Source of the DNA: Hyaloperonospora brassicae
Taxonomy: Eukaryota; Oomycota; Peronosporomycetes; Peronosporales; Peronosporaceae
DNA length: 64,000 nt
Assembly: GCA_947650285.1 (NCBI GenBank)
Contig: CANTFL010001335.1
Span: forward strand, 1-64,000
Direction of reading: 5' to 3'
A program made the translations under genes and the position numbers. The number at the start of each line of letters is the position of its first letter. Positions within the stretch are counted from its first letter, which is position 1. The notes beneath the pieces were generated by a model that was not told the origin of the DNA, did no database searches, and saw only the letters and a program-made list of their open reading frames with translations. Positions 42,774-56,174 of the stretch are shown here, in pieces.

Positions 42774-42850
42774 AGGCCACGAATAGGGGCATAATCCACT
42801 TTAGCTATGGGCACACCCCATTTTTGCTACGGTCACACCTGCCGGCTAAA
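42774..42850 (+). repeat. Left terminal inverted repeat
   Basis: Begins AGGCCACGAATAGGGG and contains an internal direct duplication of a GGGCACACCCCA-like unit (a degenerate GGGGCATAATCCA copy, then two clearer ones). Confidence 0.75.
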
Positions 42851-43832
42851 ATAAAAAAAGGGCTTCACATTTTATAGTGCAGAATAAAATGCGTTTACGG
42901 TACAGTACAATTGTATGTAGAAGCAACTAACCGAATTGCTGAAAGTGTTTGGCCAAGGGATCTGGCGATTAGGTTTCCATCTTCTGCAAAAGAAAATGAA
43001 CATGTCTATAATACCTTTCTTGGCCGCGCAATCGCGTCTATGTCCCCTCATGCTCATATTCATACAATACGACTGAAAACACCGGATAATAAACACACAC
43101 CAGCTGAACGCACAAAATGGCGTACGAAAGCTTGAAAGAGGGAAAACCGTCGCTGGAATAGCTTCAAATCCTACCTGCCGCATTCAATGGCACCAGATTT
43201 TTTTTCGAGGAGCGAAATGGAAACAACCTCAAACGTTTTGCGGCTACCCAAGGGTATGCCATCGTCGCCATCAGATCAAAGAAAACGAAGTGGGGTCTGC
43301 AACTGGTCTACTACAAGTGCGATCGTGGCGGGACCTAAAGAGAACAGTCATAACCTCAGCGACGGTGAAAGGAAGCAACAAAACTCTAGCATGTTGATTG
43401 TATGCTTCGTGCGCGATTGTTTTCTGCATCTTCTTACCCGAAATGATCTGCCCGAAGTGAGACATTTAACAGTATATACCCGTACGTACCTCGTCACAGA
43501 CGGTAGAATCAAGTTACACACATACTGCAAGAGGTACGTCTTTGCCCCTTCATGTCTCGGCAAAAAAACGTCGAAAAAATCGAGTCGTTGACACTGCCGA
43601 TGGTCAGGTCACTCGGCATCGTACCATCGGATTGATTACCGTGTTCGAGACAGTGAGAGATGTCAGCAGCCATGGCTAGATAGATAACCGCTATGGCCAC
43701 GATGTATTGATAGAATCTCGCGCAAGAGTGGATATGCCGTATCGGGTTGGGAGATAGGGAGAAGTAGTAAGGGACTACGTGTTTTACATGTTATTCTGCA
43801 TTATAAATTGTGAAGTCCTTTTTATCAGTTTA

Positions 43833-43906
43833 GGTGGGCGGGTGTGCCCGTAGCAAAAATGGGGTGTGCCCATAGCAAAAGTGGGGTGTGTCCCTAGTCG
43901 TTGCCT
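43833..43906 (-). repeat. Right terminal inverted repeat
   Basis: Carries three tandem units of the type GGTGTGCCC(G/A)TAGCAAAA, the mirror of the left end, and ends in CGTTGCCT. Confidence 0.75.
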
Positions 43907-45995
43907 TATTATGAATATGTCCATAACAACTACGAGCTTACTAAACACGTTCCGCAATGTAGGAAGATATATTGCATAGCAGCAATGTGAATCACGCCAA
44001 TTTGTGAGAGAGGAGGTGTTTTCGGACTTAGTCCGAGCTCATATTAGGATAAAATAAGGTACGAGAAAATCAACAATATTTAAATATTGTGATTGATGCT
44101 TCAATGATTGTACCTTTACCCATACCACACACCCATCCAAGCATCCAATTATGGTCCGAATGATACGTGTTCAAATTCAAAACACGATCAGTATGTATAA
44201 AATCGTCCGTTTCATGATCAATTGATCCAAATCATTTTTCGGTGGTATCTCTTCGCGTTTAAAAGACTCGTAAACACTAGTGCAAGGTCGCGAAAAAGAA
44301 AAGTATGTGGTGGTTTGGGTGACGCTCACCGGATTGCGATCGATTTAGACGAGGCGTTGAAGTCCAATGCGTTTGACATTCTGTCTTCCATCTTCATAAT
44401 GTGTGGGTTGCACATAGGATTGACGGCCTTTTGTCAATGCACTGCCCCACCTGATGATTTGACATCGAGGCTCTCTTCTCGACCCCATCCGATCGATTGA
44501 CTATTGATAATAATTTTATCACCCTGCTCAGATGTGGCCCACATACGCTCTATGGCGATTAAATTGTCACTGCTTATCTGCCATGGTCAGTTCTTTCAAA
44601 TTGCATATGTGCTTCCCTAACGAGTGATTGTGACAGCAGCTTATCGCACACACATTTGAAACCTGTGATGATGTATATTTGCGATATAATAAATGGTCAG
44701 CAAGAAGTCTTATACCTGGTGGTCCATCCAACTTGCTTTGCACACGGACCGCAAGATTGCGGCGACCGACTGTTACGATCGATCTGCAGCTATATGGCGC
44801 ACTCTCTTGTACTGGTAGAAGTTTTATTACATACACAGACGAAGATGCAATTAGATGTCTCGTTGCCTCATGCATGTATACTTACATGCAAATGGAACCA
44901 CTAGAAATACGTGAAAGGTAACTTTGTTTAGTAAATCCAAGCTTTTGAAGTTAATATAAGTGATGTGTTATACTGTATAGATGTACAACACTAACTGCAA
45001 CTATCTACCAGCGACTTATTGAGAGGCTAAGTTACATTCAAGATATTTTGTGTAATCATAAGTTTCCTTCATTATCACTGCTCATTTGCGATATCATTGC
45101 TAATATCAGCCAGCGAACAGTAGTCCTGAATAGTAGCACGTAAAGCATATCGTTACTCGTGTTTTGATAGTATACGCTATGAAATTTATATATGTCATTA
45201 CCCCTGTAACGGGTTCAGCCCGTAAAATGAGAGGTGCGCAGGTCGCTTCATCTTTTCCAATCTTTGCAAACCAAAAATAATGACCAAAATTCGAGCCACA
45301 AATTTTCAGTCTGTCACACAACCTACTTGTCATTAGATAATGGCTAAAGTTAAACCTGACGTAAGACGTGTTGATCCAATAATTTTTATTCCTGATGCTG
45401 CCCGCCATTTTCCACATCAATTTCGGAATATGATGTCTACTGCCAACCTTCCTCGGCATATACTGACCAGATTTTCTTTTGTAGGCGGCAGCGTTCGCGA
45501 CGAGCTAAGTTGATTATTTAAAGAGCTACAAAATAGGCTTATCGTTGTTTAAGTTGGTGGTACCGACTTCTAGCGTGCATATAAGTCGAGTAAGGAAGGG
45601 AATGTCGTTCCGTCGTGAACAAATTTATAAGCAAATGCCTTGCCCATATCTCTGATATACTTTTGTTTAAGATCTTCCTCATCCTATCTTCATCTTAATA
45701 TGGGGTTTTTACAATTTCATGCGACCATTTAAATATTGTGTGGGTAGTGGAGTTCCATTCAGCGCGAAGAATTGCATACAATTAATAACTACATGTCCTC
45801 AATCATTGTTTCGCGTAAATACGCATGATTAGCGTGTTATGGACGATATATGAGCGATACATATCTTTTGGATAGAGCGACTTGTATAAATCGTCGTAAA
45901 AAACTAGATGTTGCTACATCGATTCAAATTGGATTAATAGTGGTTTATTTTCTTGTAACTGGTCTTTTTCATATGATAGTTTGACAATGATTATG
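43907..45995. other. No gene recognised; one LTR-end-like palindrome
   Basis: AT-rich, with short frames only. At 45205-45224 the sequence TGTAACGGGTTCAGCCCGTA resembles the last 22 bases of the solo LTR at 56175-56617, so a decayed LTR may end here. Confidence 0.4.
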
Positions 45996-46005
45996 ATTGT
46001 TGTTA

Positions 46006-46240
46006 CAAAGGGCGGTGTGTACAAAGTCCAGTAACATATTGTTCGCAACATGCTGTTTTGCGATTACTAGCGATTCCAGCTTCATAAGGGCAAGTTTTAG
46101 CCCTTAATTCGAAATAAGATAATTTGTAAAGATTTGCTTCAACCTTAAATTATTGCATATGGGGGAATGTAACACCTTATGATTTAAAGTGACAACACAT
46201 GTGTTGTAACGTAATAGGATGGTCAGCATCCACAGGGTCA
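46006..46240 (-). pseudogene. Mitochondrial small-subunit rRNA fragment (probable NUMT)
   Basis: Read on the minus strand this is the 3' region of a 16S-like rRNA. The plus strand shows GGGCGGTGTGTACAAAG (reverse of the universal decoding-site sequence), then GCAACATGCTG, CGATTACTAGCGATTCCAGC with TTCATAAGGGC, and TTAGCCCTTAATTCGAA, in the correct order for helices 44-28. High AT content points to mitochondrial rather than bacterial origin. After about 46150 the match fades; only a short segment is present, in nuclear repeat-rich DNA, so it is not a working gene. Confidence 0.75.
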
Positions 46241-49200
46241 GCCAGGTCACATGTACTTTAAGCTTAAAGATTCCAATATGAAATAAAACATGTGCAAGTC
46301 AGGACGATCGTTCTTCACAATAGATCATGCATCTTTATTCTACTAAGTCAAAATTACAGACAGTCAACCGGCTATTCCGAAGGAATGATTGATTTCAAAG
46401 CTTGTGTAGGTATTTCTCAATTATGTAGATAAAATTGCATCGCGTATCTAGCACATCACATGAAAATCATCGTGTTGACCTCTCATCTGTTTGCATTTTT
46501 ATCGACCACGTTTCTTTATTCGCACTTTTATTTAGCTCATGAGAATTTAATTGACTGCTTCGCCACAATAATGGTGCCTTTATCGTTTAAAGCGATGCTT
46601 GATATTGCAGCAAGATTCTGCTTATTTGTACAGCGCAAAATAACTACAAATAAGAGAAAATTTGATTTATACTGGCTATGCACGGAAATGCATTGCATTT
46701 TTCTTCCTACTATTTACGTGTGTCGGTTAGAAAAGAAAGAGATCTCGCCGGTGTATAGTCTATTAAATCGAAAATTAAAACATTGATTATCTCATTTCGA
46801 ATTATAAGAATATTATATTATGAGGCTTTGTAGATGTATTCAAACAACATATAAATCTATACCATTGGTACAAGTGTAACGGTCAAAGCCGATGGCTTTT
46901 GGTTAGCAGCGTGAATATGGAGATAGCAATTTGTAGCTCGTCATGATAGTCTAAAAACTAAATTTTGAAATACAATTGAAGTGCTTTGCGCTAAATTAGT
47001 CATTATTTATTCTCTACCACTTCCTGCATTTAATTTAAAAGCCGTTTCAGTACCCTGATCCAAGTCTTCAAGCATATAGATAATACTAGCTCACACATAA
47101 ACAGCTTTTACGATAGGAATTAAAGTCATATTGGGACCAATCTTTCAATTTATTTAATACCTCTGCGTCTTACTATATTCTAATTATGTATCCTTAAGCA
47201 AATTGATCATCGATTTTACGATAAGCTAGTTCGATAAACAACCAATGTTCTCTGCTATAAGCAGCATGGCGCATGTAGGACTCGATCATCGATTCGTCAA
47301 CCATCGAAAAATTAGGCTATTCGGAAACATCTCCACTACAATCTTCCTCTTCATAAAAACAGCAGGGAGAAAATGGTGATGTGTAACTTGTCCCACAACT
47401 GTATATCGTTAAAGTCACATATTCAATTCACTTAATATTGACTACGCTAATTATGGGCTTGCTCGAGCATGTGGCTCTTGAGACATTAACATCAGATATC
47501 TCGATCTATCCACATAATATATTACTAGGATTAATGGCTGACATAGTCCAATTGGTCTCAATAGAGGATTACGGAATCAAGTCACTCGTTTAATAATAAA
47601 CCCGCACGCTAATGATGGAGCTGTATATGACATAAATATTGCCGCGGATCTTAATTACGTCAAATGAATCGGGCTAATAGTGAGAACATCCCTTTTTACC
47701 GTAAAACCGAGACATTGAAAAGCCAAAAGACTGCGCCACGACAGGCGAGATCCTACGAGGCGTTAAAGGTGGCCCCACATCCCGATATTATCGTTTTGCA
47801 TCCGCGGCACACTCAATTCACAAGTAAGTCAACTTTAACACCCTAATCTCTTCCGAGTATTCAACCAAAAATCATATACAAAAATAACCACTTGTTTTTA
47901 CTTATAAGAAATGTAACAGACAGTAAAAACGAATGAGATCTCGACTGTAAAACGGAGCGTATTGCATTGTGTGCATCATATTGTCATTACATAGAATTTA
48001 GCTTAACATCGCTGATGAATAACAAGCTTTTGCGATCACATACAAACCTCACTGCACAGTACCGTCAGTAATTATATTTTGAAGTTTGCAAAAGCACTAA
48101 AATAGGAATTATATATGTGATACCGAACGGTTTTGTAGCGGAAAGACCAAATATGTGTCCCATGCCGATCTAGATACATCCTCTTTCTGTATTTATACTA
48201 TGTAATATCTTTCGAATCGCAGATCACTTCAGTATGTACACATCGATGATACGTCACCCTAATCTTTTTCTTACTTCTGCCGCTTGTAGGACCTTCAAGC
48301 AAGTATTGTATTACTATAACACCTGTTTTTTATTTTCTTAGCTCCTTAATCCAACCTTTTTAGCGCGTTTATTTAGTGAGCCAGTGCGAGACGCGCGAAC
48401 ACAGCATTATATCGCTTCGGCCTAGACGCGATCAGGGGAAATTTCTCTGCTTCTTTAACATTTGCCTTATCGACGTCCCATAAAAGATGATTTTTCAAGC
48501 TAGCAATTCAGATCTATTTCATGCATGCTTTATTGTATCGTTCGTCCTTGCCGATCCATTTATTTAATCTACACATTGATCTGCTAAGATCTTTTACAGC
48601 TGACTTGTTGCTCCATCTTCACTTTGATCCCCGATCGATAAAAGACTTTATGAATTCGTCCAATCTCTCTGTGACACTTAAGTCTTCGGTACCTGTATCG
48701 TAGACGGAGACTGGGTCAACTTTTCGTCGACAAACGTGCTCGCTCGCCGATCGAAATTTGGTTATAAGCCATTTGTCGCATTATAAATCAAGTATTGGCC
48801 ACGGCCGAATCTAGTATACTGGTTTGCGACACAACAATATAAATTAGCGGTATTTCTTAAACATTTATACGCATGTATTTGATCAATACATATGAGGCTC
48901 ATCAAAAGCTGACACAATTCCTGACTGGTGTACAAACGATTTGAACCATACAGCAGACCTCAATTTCGTTTACAGTCATATCTGAAGCGTTTTAATACTG
49001 ATAATTTACGATCTTTTACTTTAGACTGTCGACATGAATGCTTTGTGTGCTCCGAATATTTACTATTTCTTGATATGGATTCCCAGCATACATGAGGAGA
49101 TCGTACGATTGTTCCACAGAAGTTTTTAAGCGCATTGTATGTGAGTTTTTCTGCGTTCGCGATCATCAGTATTTTTACTTCATTGCTAAGATATATACTT

Positions 49201-52200
49201 ACAGCGTAATTATTATACCATCTTTGTACGATTGCTGATGCGAAACATGCACTGCAATACCTCAAGAGCTCCTGCATTTATGATATCGTTGTTACTGAAC
49301 GTTTCTCGAGCCATATACGTCACAAACATAATAAGAAGTCCAATTTGCGCAAACGAGATAGCATGAAATTGCATAAAAGGCATATTATATATTTTTGACT
49401 TTCCCTCGAATATTCTATTCGTCACTCAATGTACTACTACACAGTGCTGTTGTCCAACAGAAACATTTGTTCATCGAAATCAGCGGATAATACTTTCTCG
49501 ATTATAGCTTCGACTCTATCACTGTAGGATGTACTAGAGGCTCGGAGACCCAGACTCATTATTTATGGTCCGGAGTGGTCCCGATAGATGTAAATATATC
49601 TATTAGCTACTAATTTCTATTAATTAGACAGAGGTTTGCAGTGCAATTTGCCATACTCACGAAAGAAGTCAGAGAACAGATGTATAAGTTTCTTCAAAAC
49701 TACGAAATGATTATATGCCTATTATTTCTCTTAATATCTTGTTTTTTTTGGATTCGGTATAGCTAAGGTGGACTAGTCGCATCACCATAAAATATGGGCA
49801 CACGCATCAATTTTATGAATAACGACGAATTATTCAATGCGACATCACCTTGCGATCGACATCGAAACGACTGATCGAAAATTTAAATTCCTTGAAGAAG
49901 TACATGCTTATTGTCACCATCAATTAGCTCGCTCTTCCAATTTTATAAATTGGCAGAACGAGCTGCACTCAATGTAGTAGACCCTGGGTCGATGAAGGTT
50001 CACGTTTCGTTTATACTATATCTATATACATCGCCTGAGAGTCTCTTCTCCACCCCATGTCAGTTCGTGGAGATATCGTAACTACACATCTGATTATCTC
50101 CGCACTTATTGTGCCGTATTTAGAATTTGAAATTCATCTCTTTCTGATCGCTTGGGTCGAATATTCGCGACTTGTGATCCTAGCCTCGGTAATGACACCG
50201 CCGAGAGTAAATAGACTAATTTACCGGCCCAAAATAAATGTCGATGTGCGTTTTCATGCCTTGTAATTATCTAAAATCAGATACTGTGACTACGGACATT
50301 TGTTATAATCAGATCTGCCACAGGCACGACATCTATACAAACCTAATTGTAACATTGATGCTATGAGTCTTCCATGCCAAAAAAATGTGTCATAGGATGA
50401 AGTGTTACACACCATATCCCAATTATATTGCGACCGTGATCTGCAAATTCTAGAGTTATTGACTTATCGTGGATTTATAGCGTTGCCTTAAAAAATGTTT
50501 TTTTGCATAACCGCAGTCGGTCCACTAAACACGGGATTTAAAGTATCGCTATGCAGAACGCATACTTGCGATAAAAATGTAAAAATAAGACCCAATACCG
50601 TCATACGATGTTTTTGATTTGACGTGAATACTTTGAACAAAATAGGTCGTCTTGGATGCCATAGTTATATATGTCGACAAAGTCGACAAGAAATTATTTT
50701 TACAGGGCAGATAGTAAGGTCTAAGAAAAGATTGACCTTTCGCAGCACTAAGAAAATTAAGACGTCTTCAATCCCTCTTCCAAAGGGGAAAGTAATGGTA
50801 GGGCATTGAAAACTCGTTCCTAACAGCCTTTCCTAGTAGACTGCCAAATATATGCTGGTACCAGCAACGGTTATACTTCGTTCGGTGAAGCATTCTAAGA
50901 GGCTGTCGCCTTCACGCTACGTCTTGAGAAGTGGTCCAGGTACAATCCTTTAGGAATAAGAATATTTGATTGCCAAAAAAACAATAATTAGTGACAAAAC
51001 CCGGAATGGAGGATGGCTACACGTAGCGGGGAGTCTTTGGACATACTCTTGCGCAATTATGTAGCGAAGTGCATTTGGTTTGCTCAGATATCAAAATCAG
51101 CAGTCAGGGGCCAGTCAATCACTGCGTTTTCAGCTTTTTCTACTTGGCCACCATCCCTCTCTTTGCTTTTTCACCCTTTCTAATGTAAATGAAGGGTCAC
51201 TCGGATTCGAGATCGATTGATCCTTACTAACTGACTATTTGGGAGATTATGTAAGAAAGTTTGCGCAGACGCTGATATATCCAAACGAATTACCAAAATA
51301 TGAGATAAAGTTACGAAATTAAAAGCGATAGAGGCGTCGAATCTTCTGCAACTGACTTTGCAGTGTTTATTAAGAGCACCGGCGCCTATAACATTGTGAC
51401 ACGGATTGCCAAAATTTTCAGCAAGGACTTCAATCAATAACAAAATGGACGTTGCAAAATTTGTCAGTCGGGATTTTAGTCAGCATAAGGGAGGTTACAA
51501 TTAAGGTCCTAAATCAGTGAGCGGAAGCCATATAAGAAAGAGCAGCGGCGCCGGCGGTGAAGCTTCGACTGGCGTTTATCTGCAAGTTTAAGTATTCAAT
51601 GACGGTCATACTAAAATATCACATGAAGTGATGAATCAATTCGATATGCGAATAACCGCTTTTTACACAAAAATTGATGCCGCGCCAGCGCAAAAGGACC
51701 CAGGATAAATGAACAATCGTCAGTTAAATCGCCGAAGATTACATCCCATGCAGAAAGAAACCTCGCTTTCTGAATTGCGGTGCTGGAAAGCAAGGACCGC
51801 TTACTTTTTGTCAGTACGAAATTGCTTCAGATAAAGTCTTAACTTGTGTTACATTCGAAGAGCGAAAGAAGTGTCTATTAGTGTATGGAGACAAATCAAA
51901 ATCGCATACATGACCCTCGACACGATAGAATTGGCCAAAGTCATTCAATTAAAGATCCATGAATAGTTGGTCGGATAAATATGTGTTCAACGTCGTCGGA
52001 TCAACTAGATCTATTCATTTTGATTATTTTTGCGTGTTCCTGCAGCGCGTCATAAGAACGTGCTTATTAACATTGAAGGGCCACGTATATGCATTGAACA
52101 ACTCGCAACCTTCAGAGATAAGATTGATTTTGTCGGAATTACAAAGGCCTTGAGGGTCTGTCGTGACAGCATAGGTCTTATTCAACAGTTCTACTGCACG

Positions 52201-53800
52201 ATCTCACCGATTTATCGAAATCGGGCGAGTTGGGGCCTTTTATAAATCGAAATGCTCAAAAAATAATATCTAAGGACCTTGACACGTACTGCCGTATGTC
52301 AGGAAAACCGATGACATGAAATAGTACTCTTCAGCTATCCTGGTACCTCTAACATTTTCTAAAACTTTGAAGTATCGTAGGGATCGGTTTAACAATCATT
52401 ATACAACATACGGATGTGAGTCGTTGTTTCGTATGTCTGCAATTATAAAAAAAGATAGTATGCAGCCATGAGTGAACACACCAAGCCCAATTACGGAGAC
52501 ATTAAGAGATATGAGTCAATCAAGCAAAGTTGGGGAATCAGAGAGCTCCCTAATACATTTATCAGCATCAACAAGGTGCAAAGAATGGTGGACGGGTGCC
52601 CTTTAGTCCAGAACATAGCGGAAGAAGTTGCTTGAGCCGCCATTTATCCCAACAAGTCAACCTTTCCTTTCCTACAAGGATTTTTACGACCTCGTGTAAA
52701 GCTTTGATATGGTCTGAATCGTTCTGTACATCGTAAAGCTTGTCGTTTTGGGCAAAAAGCCGAAGTCTAAATCCGCCGAAATCGCGATCATTGTATAATT
52801 ATATTTCGAAGATTCAAAACCCTTAGCCACTCCTCCGCATGTCGCGTCACAAGAATAATATCGATAGTTTCTCGGTGCTTGATCAGTCAAAGAAACTAGT
52901 AATTGATGTCTCGGAACGAGCCTGCCATCACCGGGCGTGTTTATCGCGCGACAAAACACCACAAGGTCGGTCACAGGTCCGTTTTTGACGCCGGCACAGG
53001 CAACAAGGAGGAAGAAAAGGCTCGTCAGGGGGACAGCATATGTGTACTCTATCTCTAATTAAAGGAAATAAACGAGTTAGCTTATCGTACACAAGGACAC
53101 TAGTCAAAATTCCCTGGCAAAAAATGAATATGGGCTCACTCGATGGTCTGACACCTAAACGCGCATATCACCAGCTAATGAGCCGCCGCAACGAATTCTC
53201 GAGCCTTAGTCTCACAAATATAAGCAATAAATACATTATAATCAGCCAGAGCATTCTTCGCATCAATTTAAGCCACCATGGATCATGGGTATAGGAGACC
53301 AAAGCGTAGAGACCTGGATGGTTATACTTTGCCAAGTTTACAAGTAAAAAGACCAACCAGGGTGTGGTCGCTAAGTTTTAGGCGTGGATTATACGTTTCC
53401 TACAGCGACTTAGCCCAGCCCAACTAATGAGCGGAGGATGTTAGTCAGAATAATAGTTTAGTTCCTTTCGCTTAGTGGTAATCTGGATTGTTCAACACTC
53501 AGCTACAACGAATAAATACTATTGGTATGGAACTTGTATCGGTTACACTTAAGTACGTCGTTAAAATTGCTAAGTATGTGTATTAATCCTATTTGAGAAC
53601 GAATTACATAAAATTGGTAAAGGTTTGAAAAGGATCGCCACACGACGTGGCCTGAGCACTACAATACATATACTACGTTGGTAAATGATCGGTGCATCTA
53701 AGGAGATATTGTGCTGTAATGCCTATGTAATTCGGCGCCAGCATATATAAAAACTGAAGTGTAAAGCCGGTTGAACGCGCAGCGAAAATATTACCTTGTG
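46241..53800. other. AT-rich decayed region, no gene recognised
   Basis: About 7.5 kb where open frames rarely exceed 110 codons and no domain is recognisable. A frame near 52030-52245 has a faint Gypsy reverse-transcriptase/RNase H linker look (GLIQQFYCTIS), too weak to call. The segment before 53.8 kb may include the decayed 5' part of the Copia element. Confidence 0.5.
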
Positions 53801-53969
53801 CAAGCTGCTGAGCTTGTCTCTTTTACTATCGGCTTTGATGTCATAATGAACAAGTCAAAAGTCATAACGGGATCTGGCCGATCCGGTCATTAAGGCCGCA
53901 ATCAAGGGGGTTGATTTCTCGGCGATATTTGACGCAAGCAAATCGAGCGGTGTCCGAAAAGTTGCAAGG

Positions 53970-54233
53970 GTGGGATATGACGAGTCAAGTACATGTTATG
54001 GTTGCGGGGAGGCTGTGCATATTACAGCCAAGTGCCGTAAGCAAAAATGGGGTCAAACAGTGGCGTCAAATCGAGTTGCGCTGGCAATAGGGGCTGGTAT
54101 GGATGATAACTATAGCTCGTGGATTATGGAAAGCGGAGAAATCGTGCGTCTAGTCACATATTTGACGATGATGAATAATGTGATAGATTGTGATCATAAT
54201 AACGCGCGGCAAACAACACGATGGCCAAGGTGA
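53970..54233 (+). pseudogene. Copia Gag zinc knuckle and protease remnant
   Basis: CYGCGEAVHITAKC at about 53994-54035 is a CX2CX4HX4C knuckle. Downstream, SSWIMESGE (about 54117) matches the Copia protease active site W-x-x-DSG with the catalytic Asp changed to Glu, so it would not be active. Confidence 0.75.
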
Positions 54234-54849
54234 CTTAAATGGGATCAGCTGAGCTGTAGAAAGCTGTAAATGACAAAGAGTATATATTAGACCTTTACGA
54301 GGTTTATACGCCTATACACTATCGAATAACATTATGAGCTACGCTATGTAAAAAAGCGTGGTGTGCTTCTCGAGCAAGATAGTCAAATCTACTCAGTGCG
54401 CCAAACTGACAGGTAAAAATTATTGAATCATTTTTTCGCAAGAACGTCTTGATGTTTGACGTCATGAACACGATAATGAAGGGTTCACGCATTCAAGTAT
54501 TCAACTCAGCAATGGTACCAGACTATGACGAAACATATAGAGACGTTACGGACACGACGCTTCTAGAGCTGATCATAGGCGTGTTCATCTTCCTGTGGGA
54601 CTGTAGAGAGCATGGATGTTTCAGTGGGTTCAGTAATACGGATAACTTATCAAGCTCGTAAAAAATGTCTGACTTGTGCGCAGGGCAAAGAGATCAAGAC
54701 TTACCATTATACAAAGAAAACTGACGCAAATGCGTGAATTGACAAGCTGGGTGTTGTCATTTGTAGCGTCACGAAAGGACCTATGAATCCGCTAGACCGA
54801 CGCGGTATTAGGTGCTTTATCAACATCGTCGATTGCTAAACTAACTCAT

Positions 54850-55400
54850 TACGCGTTTTATTCGCCGAGAATAAAATTGAAAAGGCAAAGAATTTCAAAC
54901 ACTTGCTTACTATACTGTGAGAGAATCTTCAACGGTCTAGTCCATGTGCTTCGCACGGACTTCGAATAAGTTACGTCAACGCTCCCTGTCCTGCAGACCG
55001 GTAAATGTCACACTTAATTGAACGAACCTGATATCTAGGCATCGAGTGGTAAGGCGTAGTGGATGCACAGGAAAAATTATCAACATTGTCAATTTAATGC
55101 TGTTTGATAGCTTGTGGATTGAAGCTGTTGAGGAAGCGGTTTATGTGCTAAAACGAAGCTAGTGCACTCCAATAAGGAACGTCTGTCACCGCTGGAGATT
55201 TTGACGGGTATGGCCCCGAAATTGGAGGAAAGTTTGAGCGGCAACACCCCATGTACAACGTATACAGAACACAGAAAGAAAACATGGAAACACGATCTCA
55301 AGTAGGCATGATCATTGTCAAGTATAATAAATTTGTACTTTAATGTATACCTACCGAGTAAAAGAATCGCCAGTACAACGCAGCACATACGCAACGTGGA
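54850..55400 (+). pseudogene. Copia integrase remnant
   Basis: Pieces in different frames: FAENKIEKAKNFKHLL, then NGLVHVLRTDFE (the K/RxLRTDNGxEF block with the Asn-Gly lost), then LWIEAVEEAVYVLKR (about 55113) and a SPLEILTGMAPKLEESL stretch, the usual end of the integrase core. Confidence 0.7.
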
Positions 55401-55659
55401 GGCACTTAACAGCAAACAGAACGATCAGTAACAAGTGAATAATGAGCAAGATGATCCCATGATCCGTCCTGCAGAGTTGAACTCCGACTAGTCCTCGAAG
55501 CGGAAGGAGTCAGAGAAAGCAACGACACCACAAGATGTGAAACCTGATCACAAGACGCTTACAGTCAATCGGGACCCCTCTGACATTAAAGAGGGGCATC
55601 GCTTAAGAACATAAAATGCAGCTAATGGAAACAATCCAGCTGATCAAGAATAAATTAAC

Positions 55660-55880
55660 ATTGAAGATGAGCTGTTGCCCGAAGAAGAGCAGACACAGAC
55701 TCTTGTGGAAACTCGCAACATAGGAGCCAAAAATGTGCCGGTGGATCGATTAAACGCGATCATGCTTCAGGACCCAAAGATTTACCGCGAAGCGATGAAT
55801 GATCCGCAAGTAGAGAATTTGAAGGATGTCATGCGTACAAAGATTGATAAGTAGGAGCACAACGATTTATGGATGTAATC
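55660..55880 (+). pseudogene. Copia reverse transcriptase, N-terminal remnant
   Basis: DPKIYREAMNDPQVENLKDV (about 55774) matches the start of Copia RT (EPxxYxEAMxxPxxxxWxxAM), followed by a stop and EHNDLW. An acidic linker precedes it, as is usual. Confidence 0.75.
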
Positions 55881-56174
55881 GTAAAATCGCGCGACGCTAT
55901 ATTACTACATAGCAAATGGGGTTTCGAGCTAAAAAAATAGGCTGATGGCATGATCGAGCATTATGAAACAAGGCTTGTAGCACACGAAGACGAAAAAGTA
56001 TATGATGTTGATTATACTTACAATAAATCGGCTGTGATGGATATGGTATCTGATTGAGTAATACTAATAATTTACGGATTTGGGGGTACCTGCGCGACAC
56101 AATGATGTATCGAGCGTTCATTCGAAGGTCATTCGAAGACTCTACTTCACATACCTTAGAGAATGGTAGTTGAC

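Larger units (their letters stand above)
42774..43906. mobile_element. Non-autonomous DNA transposon-like element with about 75-bp terminal inverted repeats
   Basis: The left end (42774-42850) and the reverse complement of the right end (about 43833-43906) match over about 75 bases, including an exactly shared stretch CTATGGGCACACCCCATTTT continuing to TTGCTACGG. TATTATT precedes the left end and TATTATG follows the right end, a possible 6-7 base target duplication. The interior (about 980 bases) has open frames at 42872-43183 (-) and 43187-43591 (+) that resemble no transposase I know. The superfamily is not determined. Confidence 0.75.

Noticed and set aside
42872..43591. Two open frames inside the inverted-repeat element as transposase
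   Set aside because: Neither shows a DDE/DDD pattern or any motif of a known transposase.
46006..46240. A functional or bacterial rRNA gene
   Set aside because: Only a short 3' segment is present, with AT-rich changes and loss of match after about 46150; a NUMT fits better.
46460..46786. A 108-codon ORF beside the rRNA fragment as a mitochondrial gene
   Set aside because: It has a hydrophobic start but no similarity to a mitochondrial protein I know, and the region is AT-rich, where such frames are common.
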